Of a DNA stretch of 64,000 nucleotides, positions 1 to 9,119 are shown one piece after another. Every line of letters begins with the position of its first letter. Position 1 is the first letter of the stretch. The position numbers and the translations under genes are program-made. The notes beneath the pieces are model-generated. The model was not told where the DNA came from and did no database searches. It saw only the letters and a program-made list of their open reading frames with translations. The DNA comes from Gracilibacillus sp. YIM 98692 (GTDB lineage: Bacteria; Bacillota; Bacilli; Bacillales; Amphibacillaceae), in contig NZ_WIXM01000005.1 in NCBI RefSeq assembly GCF_010993965.1, positions 62,001 to 126,000 on the forward strand, in the 5' to 3' direction.

Positions 1-136
1 ATTGGCTGTTTATATGTATAATGTAGCATTTGATGAATTGAAATACTCATTGGGTAGTGCTGTTATGGTAATCATTCTCATATTTAATGTAGCAACTAGT
101 GCATTGTATTTAAAAATATTTAATACGGATGATTAA
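1..136 (+). CDS. Sugar ABC transporter permease, MalF-type, C-terminal end only
   Basis: Only the last 44 codons of an open frame that enters from outside the window are present, ending in TAA at 134-136. The visible part has one hydrophobic helix (about 20 residues rich in V, I, L, A) and ends with a short polar tail, as in the last membrane helix of MalF-type permeases. The stop overlaps or abuts the next permease, which fits the usual pair of permeases in a type I sugar importer. Assignment rests mainly on position, so the family is likely but the substrate unknown. Confidence 0.6.
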   Translation, partial: LAVYMYNVAFDELKYSLGSAVMVIILIFNVATSALYLKIFNTDD

Positions 137-156
137 TGGAAGTGAGGAGGGCGATT

Positions 157-996
157 ATGTTAGCTAAAATTAAATGGAAATTATCAGAAAAAATGTATAT
201 TATTCCTTTGATTGTATTAGTTATTTGGACGGTAACACCTATGATTTGGGCTTTTTCAGCGTCTTTTAAAACAAAAGTTGAAGTGTACGAAACACCCCCA
301 ACTATTATTCCTAATTTAATGAATTTTAGTAACTATATGACCGTATTTAACTATGATCACTTCTGGAGATATTTATTTAATAGTACTTTTCTAGCTATTA
401 CTTCCACAATCATTGCAGTGGTGGCTAGTATTCTAGCAGGCTATGCTTTTGCGCGATATGCTTTTAAATGTCGTCACTTATTGTTAATGCTTATTTTAAT
501 TCCTAGAATTTTACCAAGAGCAAGTTTGATCGTGCCTTTATTTGCAGGTATCTCCATGGTAGGTTTAGCGGATACTTATTTAAGTTTAGTGATTACTTAT
601 ACGGCCACAGCTATTCCGATGGCTACTTGGATTTTAGCTGGATTTTTTAAGGTGATACCGAAATCTTTAGAGGAAGCGGCTGCTATTGATGGTGCAAAAT
701 CATGGCAAATTATGTGGTATGTGATTGTCCCGATGTCTTTACCAGCCATTTTAACAGTCAGTATTTTTTCGTTACGTGAGGCGTGGAACGAATTCCCATT
801 CGCTTTAGCATTTACGCAATCACAAGAAATGAGGACATTACCTTACCAGTTATTTATGTTACGAGATAGTATGGGGATGCAAGATTGGCCTGTAGTGTTG
901 GCTTTTACGATTGTTTCCATTTTACCATTATTAATTTTATATTTAATTTTTGAAAAACGTGTGGTGAATGGTATAACGAGTGGGGCTGTAAAATAA
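157..996 (+). CDS. Carbohydrate ABC transporter permease, MalG-type
   Basis: Inner-membrane permease of a type I (CUT1) sugar importer, about 279 residues with six hydrophobic helices. The ATPase-contact EAA loop is clear: EEAAAIDG followed about 17 residues later by the VPMSLP end. An ATG at 136 overlaps the upstream stop, but GAGGAGG at about 145-151 sits just ahead of the ATG at 157 (MLAKIKWK), so I choose 157. The partner permease is the truncated gene upstream; the binding protein must lie outside the window. No ATPase is encoded nearby. Downstream come a YesL protein and a sugar kinase, suggesting one carbohydrate operon. Confidence 0.9.
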   Translation: MLAKIKWKLSEKMYIIPLIVLVIWTVTPMIWAFSASFKTKVEVYETPPTIIPNLMNFSNYMTVFNYDHFWRYLFNSTFLAITSTIIAVVASILAGYAFARYAFKCRHLLLMLILIPRILPRASLIVPLFAGISMVGLADTYLSLVITYTATAIPMATWILAGFFKVIPKSLEEAAAIDGAKSWQIMWYVIVPMSLPAILTVSIFSLREAWNEFPFALAFTQSQEMRTLPYQLFMLRDSMGMQDWPVVLAFTIVSILPLLILYLIFEKRVVNGITSGAVK

Positions 997-1016
997 ATAA
1001 AATTATTTCATAAGGA

Positions 1017-1649
1017 ATGATGGCAGTGAGAAATGATATGTATACCATTTTAAATACTTTCTGTATATGGTGTGTCCGGTTAACTTATGTCAATTTACTT
1101 TGGTTCACTTTTATTATACTAGGTTTCGTTATATTTGGTTTGATGCCTTCCACTGTTGCGATGTTTTCTGTGATCCGTGAGTGGAAAAAAGAAGAGCATG
1201 AAGTCAGAGTGTTTCGGGTATTCTGGTTAAGTTATAAGGAGAATTTTATAAAGTCTAATGCCATTGGTTTGCTTTTAGCTTTCATGGCTGTACCTATCTA
1301 TTTGATTTATTACATGAGTCATTTACTTTTTGAAGTAGACTATAGGTTTTTAGGTTTTGCTTTAACAGTTGGGTACTTCATCATATTTTCTGTCATTGTC
1401 GTCTATATTTTTCCAGTTATGGCGCATTATAATGTAAGGGTATTCACGCAAGTTAAATACGCCTTTTTAATTGGTGTGTCCAATCCGATCACCACTTTGA
1501 TTTTGATAGGGTTATGTTTGGCTGTGTTTTATGTTATTTATTATATTGGTTACGCCTTTTTCTTTGGTGGCAGCACTGTAGCAGCTATGATTATGTGGAA
1601 AGCGTATCATATTTTTAAAAAAATTGAGGGAATACAGGTCAGTGCTTAA
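1017..1649 (+). CDS. YesL-like DUF624 membrane protein
   Basis: Membrane protein of the YesL/DUF624 family, about 210 residues with five or six helices and the family feature of a helix ending LMPSTVAMFSVIREW close to the N-terminal third. These proteins are encoded beside sugar ABC importers in Bacillaceae; their exact function is not settled. It lies 20 bp behind the permease, so probably the same operon. Start at 1017 follows TAAGGA closely; an internal ATG at 1038 is an alternative. A second family member sits at 25938-26585 beside another ABC importer. Confidence 0.8.
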   Translation: MMAVRNDMYTILNTFCIWCVRLTYVNLLWFTFIILGFVIFGLMPSTVAMFSVIREWKKEEHEVRVFRVFWLSYKENFIKSNAIGLLLAFMAVPIYLIYYMSHLLFEVDYRFLGFALTVGYFIIFSVIVVYIFPVMAHYNVRVFTQVKYAFLIGVSNPITTLILIGLCLAVFYVIYYIGYAFFFGGSTVAAMIMWKAYHIFKKIEGIQVSA

Positions 1650-1695
1650 TGTATCGTGATAGCCTGCTTACTCTTTTGGATAGGGGGAGATCGGA

Positions 1696-3018
1696 TTGTA
1701 TTCTATCGGCATTGATATAGGTACGACACATATTAAAGTGGCAGTGGTCCATATTCAAAATAGAAGTATAGTAACTTTAAAGAAATGTGTGACCCCTGTT
1801 ATACAAACAGATACAGGGTACTATGAGCGAAATCCTATTGAGATAAGGGATGCGGTATACAATTTGTTGTTGAAATGTACAGATGAATTAGATCATCATC
1901 AGATAACTAGCATTTCGACGGCAAGCTTTGGGGAAGAAGTTGTATTATTGGATGAAAAAAATTATCCGATTGGAAATAGCATAGCATGGTATGATCATAG
2001 AGGAATTAGTGAAGCAAAGGAATTTAATAGAAAAAATACACAGTATCATATTGATCCTTCTTTTTCTATATTCAAATTATTGTGGCTGCAAAAAAATAGA
2101 CCGTTAGATTTAGAGAAAACAAATAAGATGATAGATATGGGAGGCTATGTATTAGGCAGTTTATGCGATCAATATGTAATGAATTGGTCTCATGCATCAA
2201 GAACAGGACTGTTTGATATAAAAAATAAGAGTTGGAATATGGACTTATTAAATAGAGTAGATATTTCAGTTGATGTACTTCCTGATTTAAAGCCTTCGGG
2301 AGTATGTATTGGTAATGTTTCAACAGATATAGCGAAAAAACTACATGTACCTAAAAATATGAAAGTCGTTACGGGTGGACATGATCATTTATGTGCGGCA
2401 TATGCAAGTGGTGTAAATGGTGAGGGGAAATTATTTATTTCTGCTGGTACGTCTGAAGCGCATTTAATGTTAACCAAAAAATCTTATGATATGGAAGAAT
2501 TATCATCTCAAACGGTTATGGGTTGCTTTGTGGATGAGGAACACTACTATGTAATGACTTCTCTTTCTTCTGGTCATATCTTTAAACAATGGAAAAGTTT
2601 TTTGTATAAAGATTCTGATGAAAAAGAGTTATATCAAGAAATAACAAAGGTACCTTCAGGGAGCAATGGTGTTATTTTTGAAATTTCTGAAGATGCCGAA
2701 TATTATACATTTGATCATTTTAACCATTTAACAACAAGAGCAGAGTTTATGCGAGCTATTATGGAAGGAATTTCAAGGAAGGCAGTAAGGATGACAAATA
2801 GCTTACTTGAATTGACCGATACTTCTCTTAAACGAATTATTATTTCCGGTCATCCAACGAAACATGATATATGGAAAAGCATAAGAGCACAAGAGTATAA
2901 GAAAGGGTTCGAGATAGTGGAAGAGGAGGAACCAGCAGCTTACGGTGCTGCATTGTTAGCTCAAAAACCAATGAATAACCATAGCCATCAATATGTAGAG
3001 GTAAGTGTTTGGGAGTAA
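1696..3018 (+). CDS. FGGY-family carbohydrate kinase
   Basis: Cytosolic sugar kinase of the FGGY family (gluconokinase/xylulokinase relatives), 440 residues against the usual 480-520. The N-terminal phosphate motif DIGTTHIKV (residues 7-15) and the GGHDHL segment carrying the catalytic aspartate near residue 230 are visible, as is a C-terminal AAYGAAL adenosine-side segment. Start is TTG at 1696, placed 7 nt after AGGGGGA at 1682-1688. It follows the YesL gene, so it probably phosphorylates the sugar brought in by the upstream ABC system. The exact sugar cannot be read from the sequence. Confidence 0.85.
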   Translation: MYSIGIDIGTTHIKVAVVHIQNRSIVTLKKCVTPVIQTDTGYYERNPIEIRDAVYNLLLKCTDELDHHQITSISTASFGEEVVLLDEKNYPIGNSIAWYDHRGISEAKEFNRKNTQYHIDPSFSIFKLLWLQKNRPLDLEKTNKMIDMGGYVLGSLCDQYVMNWSHASRTGLFDIKNKSWNMDLLNRVDISVDVLPDLKPSGVCIGNVSTDIAKKLHVPKNMKVVTGGHDHLCAAYASGVNGEGKLFISAGTSEAHLMLTKKSYDMEELSSQTVMGCFVDEEHYYVMTSLSSGHIFKQWKSFLYKDSDEKELYQEITKVPSGSNGVIFEISEDAEYYTFDHFNHLTTRAEFMRAIMEGISRKAVRMTNSLLELTDTSLKRIIISGHPTKHDIWKSIRAQEYKKGFEIVEEEEPAAYGAALLAQKPMNNHSHQYVEVSVWE

Positions 3019-3042
3019 AAAATCTTACATGTAATATCGATT

Positions 3043-3078
3043 TAGTAGGTAGAATGATAAGTATATTCTACCTACGTA
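3043..3078. terminator. Hairpin between convergent genes
   Basis: An 11-bp perfect stem (3045-3055 with 3065-3075) lies between the kinase stop and the glcF stop. There is no clear T run on either side, so termination is inferred from position rather than from a classical intrinsic-terminator shape. Confidence 0.4.
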
Positions 3079-3126
3079 CCTAGAAAAGTGTAAAAGAACC
3101 TCAATAACCCTTCCTTAATTTATTTT

Positions 3127-4452
3127 TTAGTTTGGCTGATATGCCTCTAGTAATAAATCTGCTAAATGAACTATTCTTACTTTATCTGCCATTCCTTCTC
3201 TTTCAACCCCTAATTTCATTTGCAGTAAGCATCCTGGATTTGAGGTTACTATGGTTGTTGCATGGGTCGCCTTCGTATTTATCATTTTTTTGTCTAATAT
3301 TTTCATGGACATTTCTGACTCTGTAATATTGTATATTCCAGCTGAACCACAACAAGTATCTGCATCTTTCATTTCTTGAAAAGTTATATGATCGATCGCT
3401 TTTATTAACCTTCTAGGAGCATCCTTTATACCTAAAACATTTCTTAAATGACATGAATCTTGATAAGTAATCACTTGTTGATGAAGAAATAAATGATTTT
3501 GGTGAAAATCTAATGCTACCAAAATGGAGGAAAAGTCTATGATTTTGTTGGAAAGCTTTTTTGCTCGCCCTGACCATTCCTCATCCTCTTTTAATAAATG
3601 ATCATAGTCACTTAGAAAAGCCCCGCATCCCCCGGCATTGGTTAATATATAATCAACATTTAATGCTTCAAATGCTTTAATATTTTTTTTAGCTAAATCC
3701 CTTGCCCTTTCTTTTTCTCCGCTATGACCATGCAGCGCACCACAACAAACTTGTTGATCCGGGATAACAATTTCGCACCCAGCTATTTTTAACAATTCTA
3801 ACGTAGCATCATTGGTTTCACGAAACAAAGAGTCCATTAAACAACCAGTAAAAAACGCCACTCGTTTCTTTTTGGTGTTGACGGGAGTCATTATAGTCTC
3901 TCTCTTATTCATTTTCTTTTTATTAGGTGCTTGTGGCAAAACCTTTTCCATCGTAGCTAAAGTATCCGGAAACATGTTTAAAACACCAGTTTTATGCATA
4001 ATATTTTGCATGCCTGTGCTTTGATAATAGCTTAGAAGATTCGTTAAGGTTTTAATACGATGATGATGAGGAAAGACATGATCAAACACGATTTTACGAA
4101 GCACTCGTGTTTTAAAAGGGAATTTCTTGTTTTGGTTGATAATATCTCTTACTTCTTCTAATAAGTGACCATAGGGCACTCCAGATGGACAAACTGGTTC
4201 GCATGCGCGACATCCTAAGCATAACTCTAGCGAACGTTCCACATCTTCATCTGGTTCTATTAGACCGTCCGACACCGCTTTCATAAGAGCGATTCTACCT
4301 CGAGGTGAATGAGATTCCTTGTAACCTGACTCTATATAAGTTGGACATTTAGGTAAACAAAAACCGCACCTCATACAATTTAATAACTCATCGTCATCTA
4401 CGCGTTGATGAAATGCTTCTTGGATTTTTTGTTTTTCTTCAGGTGTTGTCAT
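3127..4452 (-). CDS. glcF: Glycolate oxidase iron-sulfur subunit GlcF
   Basis: Electron-transfer subunit of membrane-associated glycolate (or D-lactate-type) oxidase, 441 residues. Two 4Fe-4S clusters are bound by C26, C29, C32, C36 (CMRCGFC) and C78, C81, C84, C88 (CLGCRAC). Two CCG domains follow, with QVCCGALHGHSG and DTCCGSAGIY. The start ATG has GAGGTGG 7 nt upstream and overlaps the 3' end of glcD by 14 bp, so the two are translationally coupled. The order regulator-glcD-glcF matches the ysfB-glcD-glcF cluster of Bacillus subtilis. It supports growth on or detoxification of glycolate. Confidence 0.93.
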   Translation of the reverse strand: MTTPEEKQKIQEAFHQRVDDDELLNCMRCGFCLPKCPTYIESGYKESHSPRGRIALMKAVSDGLIEPDEDVERSLELCLGCRACEPVCPSGVPYGHLLEEVRDIINQNKKFPFKTRVLRKIVFDHVFPHHHRIKTLTNLLSYYQSTGMQNIMHKTGVLNMFPDTLATMEKVLPQAPNKKKMNKRETIMTPVNTKKKRVAFFTGCLMDSLFRETNDATLELLKIAGCEIVIPDQQVCCGALHGHSGEKERARDLAKKNIKAFEALNVDYILTNAGGCGAFLSDYDHLLKEDEEWSGRAKKLSNKIIDFSSILVALDFHQNHLFLHQQVITYQDSCHLRNVLGIKDAPRRLIKAIDHITFQEMKDADTCCGSAGIYNITESEMSMKILDKKMINTKATHATTIVTSNPGCLLQMKLGVEREGMADKVRIVHLADLLLEAYQPN

Positions 4453-5860
4453 TATTTACCACCTCTTTCATCATAGATTCCTTTGAAAATACTTTCCCTG
4501 GATTCATTATGTGATGAGGATCGATCGCTGTTTTAATTGATTTCATAATGTCTAATCCGGATGCCCCGACTTTCAAGCCTAAATATTGTGCTTTCATGAC
4601 ACCTACTCCGTGCTCTCCTGTAATGGTGCCGCCCAACTCAATTGCTTTTTTAAAAATTTCCTCAAATGCAGCTTCAACTCTTTGCATTTCTTCTCTATCT
4701 CTTCCGTCTGTTAAACAGGTAGGATGTAAATTCCCATCACCCGCATGTCCGAATGTACATATATTGACATTGTATTTTTGGGCAATATCATTAATAGAGC
4801 GAACCATTTTCGGTATCTCAGATCTTGGAACAGTAGCATCTTCTAATATAGTGGTTGGCTTTAACCGTGCTAGCGCAGATAAAGCAGAACGCCTCGCTGT
4901 GCGCAATTTCTCTGCCTCTTCTTTTGTTTCAGCTACATGAACAGAAACGGCTTTATTCGAACTGCAAATCTCTGAAATAGATGCTATATCTTCTTCTACT
5001 ACATTTTGATGTCCATCTTGTTCTATTAGTAAAACGGCTTCTACATCTGTAGGTAAGCCTACTTTTGCATAATCCTCTACTACATTTAAAGTGAGATTAT
5101 CTAAAAATTCTAATGTGGAAGGTATGATTTTATTTGATATGATAGCGGATACAGTTTCTGCCGCATCTTCCATTCTGTCAAATATGGCCAATAGAGTCTT
5201 CGTATCATTTGGCTTAGGGATTAGTTTTAAAGTAGCTTCGGTGATAATGGCTAATGTTCCTTCCGATCCAACCATTAGACGAGTAAGGTCATATCCAGCG
5301 ACATCTTTTGCTAATTTTCCGCCAGTACGAATGGTCTCCCCATTTGGTAAAACTAATTGAAGACCTAAAACGTAATCTGCCGTTACTCCATATTTCAAAC
5401 CTCTTAATCCCCCAGAATTTTCATTAATATTCCCACCGATTGTTGAAATTTTCATTGAACTTGGATCAGGAGGATAAAAAAAACCTTTTTCTTCAACTGC
5501 TTCTATAAGGGAAGACGTAATGACTCCAGGTTGTACGGTTACCGTTAAGTTTTCTTCATCGATTTCCAAAATGTTGTTTAAATGTTTAAATAATAAAACA
5601 ACTCCGCCCTCTAAAGGACAAGTACCTGCACATAAGTTCGTACCAGAGCCCCTTGGAACAATTGGTACTTTATAATCATTACATAACTTTACTATTTCAG
5701 TAATTTCTTCGGTGCTTCTAGGTGCAATTACAGCATCTGGCATGGCTTGAAAGCCAGGCGTAGCATCATATGAATACACCAGTTTTTCTGTATTTGTATC
5801 ATCAAAATTTTCTTTGCCAACTACTTCGATTAGTGCTTTCCTAAAGTTTGAATCTATCAT
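4439..5860 (-). CDS. glcD: Glycolate oxidase FAD subunit GlcD
   Basis: FAD-linked oxidase converting glycolate to glyoxylate, 473 residues, normal for the family. The N-terminal FAD_binding_4 domain shows VPRGSGTNLCAG (about residues 51-62) and the C-terminal FAD-oxidase domain shows GHAGDGNLHPT and GEHGVGVMK, which bind flavin and substrate. GGGGGTG precedes the ATG. The 82-bp gap to the regulator gene carries the likely promoter and an inverted repeat. Related D-lactate dehydrogenases look similar, but pairing with glcF and a CdaR-type regulator favours glycolate. Confidence 0.92.
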   Translation of the reverse strand: MIDSNFRKALIEVVGKENFDDTNTEKLVYSYDATPGFQAMPDAVIAPRSTEEITEIVKLCNDYKVPIVPRGSGTNLCAGTCPLEGGVVLLFKHLNNILEIDEENLTVTVQPGVITSSLIEAVEEKGFFYPPDPSSMKISTIGGNINENSGGLRGLKYGVTADYVLGLQLVLPNGETIRTGGKLAKDVAGYDLTRLMVGSEGTLAIITEATLKLIPKPNDTKTLLAIFDRMEDAAETVSAIISNKIIPSTLEFLDNLTLNVVEDYAKVGLPTDVEAVLLIEQDGHQNVVEEDIASISEICSSNKAVSVHVAETKEEAEKLRTARRSALSALARLKPTTILEDATVPRSEIPKMVRSINDIAQKYNVNICTFGHAGDGNLHPTCLTDGRDREEMQRVEAAFEEIFKKAIELGGTITGEHGVGVMKAQYLGLKVGASGLDIMKSIKTAIDPHHIMNPGKVFSKESMMKEVVNNDNT

Positions 5861-5884
5861 ATCGCACCCCCAAATATAGAATTC

Positions 5885-5912
5885 ATAAGATGAGTCTTAT
5901 AACTAGATTATA
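5885..5912 (-). promoter_or_regulatory. Putative glcDF promoter -10 and inverted-repeat operator
   Basis: On the minus strand a TATAAT sits at 5907-5912, followed just downstream by a perfect inverted repeat ATAAGA-4 nt-TCTTAT (5885-5900). No good -35 is seen at the expected distance, which fits an activator-dependent promoter under the adjacent CdaR-type regulator. Inference from position and symmetry only. Confidence 0.45.
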
Positions 5913-5942
5913 AACATAGTATGATCTAAAAACTATATGGAT

Positions 5943-7091
5943 TTATACGAAAAATGAACCCTTTTTCTGTGTCATAATTGTGGAATCATCCAAAAACGAT
6001 AAGCATAAGTAAACTAGGACTACATTTCTTATTTTCTTCATACTTATGCCTGTAATGGTTTCTATTTTATTGATCCTGTAATGCAATGTATTTACGTGCA
6101 CATGTAACTCCTTTGCTGTCGTTACATAGGACAAATCACATTTCAGAAAGACCTGAAGTGTCTCTAATAAATCAGAATCTTCTATTACACTGGATAAAGA
6201 TCTCTCTAGCACCTTTTTTTGTGTCTCTGGCTGAATTTCACGAAGGTACAATTCCAAATCTAAGTTTTTTTCAAATACTATAGGTTTATAGGTGCTAGTT
6301 TCTTTATATGCTATGTAGGCTTCTTTCAAAGATAAATATATTTCATTAGGCTTTTTTTTATTACCAATACCTACAATGGCGAATAATTTATACTTCTCAT
6401 AAATAAACTCTTGAATTTTATTTAGTAATTTAATGATACTATCATCACTTCTCCTATTTGAATATGCAAATAAGATTAAGAGTTTGTCCTTTTCCCATCT
6501 TACGATCAGATCGTCGTTGGACATGAAAAATTGATAGTAGACGTCTTCCCATATTCTCCGTTGTATCCAGTTACTTGTCTCTTGTGTATATCCCAGTAAC
6601 ACTACTCTTCGATGTAATGTTAGATTAATATGGAGAAATTTTGCTTGGTTATGTAGCTCTTTCATATCCACATCTATTTTAAGCCACGACTGAAGTAACA
6701 TCTCTAAAGTTCTTGAGCGCCAATCCAATTGCTCATTATCATAATTTTCTTTTATTAATAATTCGGTCATTTTTTTCACTAATTGTCCATGTATAATAAC
6801 ATTATCAGGGTTACCAGTAATTCCAATGACTCCAATTATTTCCCCTAAAAAAACAATTGGCAAATTAATACCTGCTTTTACTCCTATCCATTTACGTGTG
6901 TCATCCTCTGTAATGATCAGTTGTTCCAGTTGATAATCTATCACTTGTTTAGCTCCTTCATGAAAATTATCAATTCTTTTACTTTCAGTACTTGCGATAA
7001 TAACTCCATGTACATCGACAATGATCAAATCCTCATCTAAAACATCTGTTAATTCAGAAATCACAGAATTGGCTAATGATGAACGTATCAA
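5943..7091 (-). CDS. CdaR-family transcriptional regulator of the glycolate oxidase genes
   Basis: Cytosolic DNA-binding regulator, 382 residues. The first about 135 residues form the sugar-diacid-recognition domain (DIIVDVHGVIIAST-like start, GVIGITG), and the C-terminus is a PucR-type helix-turn-helix (TTAKELHVHVNTLHYRINKIE, given here only as landmarks TTAKELHV and NTLHYRI). It starts at TTG 7091, with GGGAGGAG about 8 nt upstream. Located immediately ahead of glcD on the same strand, as ysfB is in Bacillus subtilis, so it most likely activates glcDF in response to a hydroxy-acid. Confidence 0.85.
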   Translation of the reverse strand: MIRSSLANSVISELTDVLDEDLIIVDVHGVIIASTESKRIDNFHEGAKQVIDYQLEQLIITEDDTRKWIGVKAGINLPIVFLGEIIGVIGITGNPDNVIIHGQLVKKMTELLIKENYDNEQLDWRSRTLEMLLQSWLKIDVDMKELHNQAKFLHINLTLHRRVVLLGYTQETSNWIQRRIWEDVYYQFFMSNDDLIVRWEKDKLLILFAYSNRRSDDSIIKLLNKIQEFIYEKYKLFAIVGIGNKKKPNEIYLSLKEAYIAYKETSTYKPIVFEKNLDLELYLREIQPETQKKVLERSLSSVIEDSDLLETLQVFLKCDLSYVTTAKELHVHVNTLHYRINKIETITGISMKKIRNVVLVYLCLSFLDDSTIMTQKKGSFFV

Positions 7092-7112
7092 ATGGTACTC
7101 CTCCCAAAATAA

Positions 7113-7141
7113 ATTATAACTATTTAATGTTTACATTTTAA
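7113..7141 (-). promoter_or_regulatory. SigmaA-type promoter of the CdaR-type gene
   Basis: Minus-strand TTAAAA (7136-7141), 17-nt spacer, TATAAT (7113-7118), directly ahead of the TTG start at 7091. Its -35 abuts the -35 of the opposite promoter. Confidence 0.55.
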
Positions 7142-7158
7142 CATATAAAAGTTATAAT
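7130..7158 (+). promoter_or_regulatory. SigmaA-type promoter of the DeoR-dehydrogenase operon
   Basis: TTTACA (7130-7135), exactly 17 nt, TATAAT (7153-7158). Both elements are near consensus. Transcription would start near 7165, just ahead of the CAAACA repeats. Confidence 0.65.
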
Positions 7159-7181
7159 TTGTTTAAATAAAACATATATTT

Positions 7182-7204
7182 CAAACAACAAACATTATCA
7201 AACA
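7182..7204 (+). promoter_or_regulatory. Candidate DeoR-type operator: three CAAACA direct repeats
   Basis: CAAACA occurs at 7182, 7189 and 7199, directly downstream of the promoter and upstream of the regulator's own start. DeoR-family repressors often bind short direct repeats of this kind and repress their own operon; binding here is inferred. Confidence 0.4.
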
Positions 7205-7231
7205 AATTGTGTAAAGATGGAGGCAATACCA

Positions 7232-8008
7232 TTGTATCAAAAACAATATTTGAATTCTCGACAAGCAAAGATTTATGATGAAGTTTTACAGAATGGTGAA
7301 GTAAACATTCATGATCTCGTGAAGAAATTTTCTGTTGCAGATATGACGATTCGAAGAGATTTCGAGAAAATGGAGAAACTAGGTCTGATAAAGAGGACAT
7401 ATGGTGGTGCTATTCCCTCTACTGAACCTGATATAGAATTGGAACAAAGAGAAAGTATAAACTCAGAAGCAAAAAAACTCATCGGAAAATGTGCTGCTGA
7501 TTATATTAAAGAGAAGGAAGCCATTTTCATTGATGCGGGAACCACAACACCTTATATTGTTCAATTTTTACCAACGGACTCGAATTTAACCATTGTTACG
7601 AATGCACTTAATGTTGCATCTCAAATAAAAGGCAAACAACAAGAAAAAATTCTAATTGGAGGGATGTTGCGAGATGTTACTTCTTCTCTTGTAGGCCCAA
7701 TCGCAGAGTCTAATCTCGATAATCTATCGTTTGATAAAGCTTTTATCTCCGCATCGGGATTGTCTACAGAACATGGAATAAGTAATGCGAATATTTTTGA
7801 AGTTCAAATAAAAAAGAAAGTAATTCAAAATGCAAAAGAAGTCAATTTACTGGTTGATAGTAGCAAGTTTGAAAAACAATTTTTACACAAAATATGCTCT
7901 TTTGATCAAATACATCGTATCATTACAGACAAAGAGCCAGGGAATAATTATCGTGAAGTCTTTTCAAGCCATAACATAGATCTTGTGGTAGCTAGTAAAG
8001 TAAATTAA
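7232..8008 (+). CDS. DeoR-family sugar-phosphate-responsive repressor
   Basis: Cytosolic repressor, 258 residues from the chosen start. N-terminal winged helix (VNIHDLVKKF, DMTIRRDFEKME) followed by the DeoRC sugar-phosphate sensor domain with the IDAGTTT ligand loop around residue 95. The ATG at 7217 lacks a ribosome site, whereas GGAGG at 7219-7223 lies 8 nt ahead of TTG 7232, so the TTG is preferred. It leads a five-gene operon of three dehydrogenases and an epimerase and probably represses it until a sugar or polyol phosphate accumulates. Confidence 0.85.
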   Translation: MYQKQYLNSRQAKIYDEVLQNGEVNIHDLVKKFSVADMTIRRDFEKMEKLGLIKRTYGGAIPSTEPDIELEQRESINSEAKKLIGKCAADYIKEKEAIFIDAGTTTPYIVQFLPTDSNLTIVTNALNVASQIKGKQQEKILIGGMLRDVTSSLVGPIAESNLDNLSFDKAFISASGLSTEHGISNANIFEVQIKKKVIQNAKEVNLLVDSSKFEKQFLHKICSFDQIHRIITDKEPGNNYREVFSSHNIDLVVASKVN

Positions 8009-8043
8009 TAGTTTTTACAATCTATTATTCAAGGAGGTTTCCA

Positions 8044-9084
8044 ATGAAGGGATGGCACTTAGAAAACGTAGCTCAACTTCATTTCCGTGAAATCGAAACA
8101 CCATTCCCTAAGTCAGAAGAAGTCATTGTTCGAGTGAAAGCATGTGGTGTCTGTGGTTCAGATATCCCGCGTATATTTGAAAAAGGAACCTATTCATTCC
8201 CCACTATACCAGGCCACGAATTATCAGGTGTAATTGAGAAAATAGGAGAAGGTGTATCAAATGACTATATTGGCAAAAAGGTAGCTGTTTTTCCTTTAAT
8301 TCCTTGTCAAGAGTGTATATCATGTCAAATTGGTCAATACGCTCAATGTGAAAACTATAATTATATTGGTTCACGATGTGATGGTGGGTTTGCTGAGTTC
8401 GTTAAAGTTCCGTTATGGAATTTATTTGTACTCCCTGAAAATATAACATATGAAGAAGCGGCGATGATTGAACCAGCAGCTGTAGCGTTACACACTTTAA
8501 GGCAAGCACAATTAGATTTCAGAGACAATGTTTTAATATTAGGAGCAGGTCCTATAGGGCTTTTACTAGCATCGTTAGCAAAAGCTTGGGGTGCAAAAGA
8601 AGTTTTATTAATAGATATCGATGAAGAAAAAGTAGAATTCGCTGGAAAAATGGGGTTTAGTAAAACATTTCATGCAAAAGATAAAAGTTTATCTGAATGG
8701 ATTATGAATGCAACTAATCATAAAGGGGTGGACATTGCTATTGAAGGGGCTGGTAGTTCAGTCGCATTACAACAATGCATTCAATTTGTAAGACAATTTG
8801 GAACCATTGTATTAATGGGGAATGCAAGTAATGACATGTTATTGCCTAAGGAAACTTATAGTCATATTTTAAGGCAAGAACTCACTATCAAGGGTACATG
8901 GAATTCCGTTGTGAGCCATTTGCCAAAAAACGAGTGGAAAGAAATTATTCATCTTATGTCTGATAAAAAACTAAATGTTACACCTTTCATCACACATAAA
9001 ATAGAAATGAAACAATTAATGGAATATTTAGTAAAGATAAAGGAAAAGGAAATTTTTTATAATAAATTAATGGTAGTGAACTAA
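8044..9084 (+). CDS. Zinc-dependent medium-chain dehydrogenase, galactitol-1-phosphate 5-dehydrogenase-like
   Basis: NAD(P)-dependent polyol or polyol-phosphate dehydrogenase, 346 residues. Catalytic zinc ligands C37 and H58-E59 (GHE) are present, and the structural zinc is held by C88, C91, C94 and C102. The Rossmann fingerprint GAGPIGLLLA lies near residue 168. The start has AGGAGG upstream. It most resembles GatD-type enzymes from memory, but sorbitol/threonine dehydrogenases share this architecture. First enzyme of the DeoR-led operon. Confidence 0.85.
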   Translation: MKGWHLENVAQLHFREIETPFPKSEEVIVRVKACGVCGSDIPRIFEKGTYSFPTIPGHELSGVIEKIGEGVSNDYIGKKVAVFPLIPCQECISCQIGQYAQCENYNYIGSRCDGGFAEFVKVPLWNLFVLPENITYEEAAMIEPAAVALHTLRQAQLDFRDNVLILGAGPIGLLLASLAKAWGAKEVLLIDIDEEKVEFAGKMGFSKTFHAKDKSLSEWIMNATNHKGVDIAIEGAGSSVALQQCIQFVRQFGTIVLMGNASNDMLLPKETYSHILRQELTIKGTWNSVVSHLPKNEWKEIIHLMSDKKLNVTPFITHKIEMKQLMEYLVKIKEKEIFYNKLMVVN

Positions 9085-9119
9085 TTTAGTTTTAAATAAA
9101 TTAAAATGGAGTGATGTTG

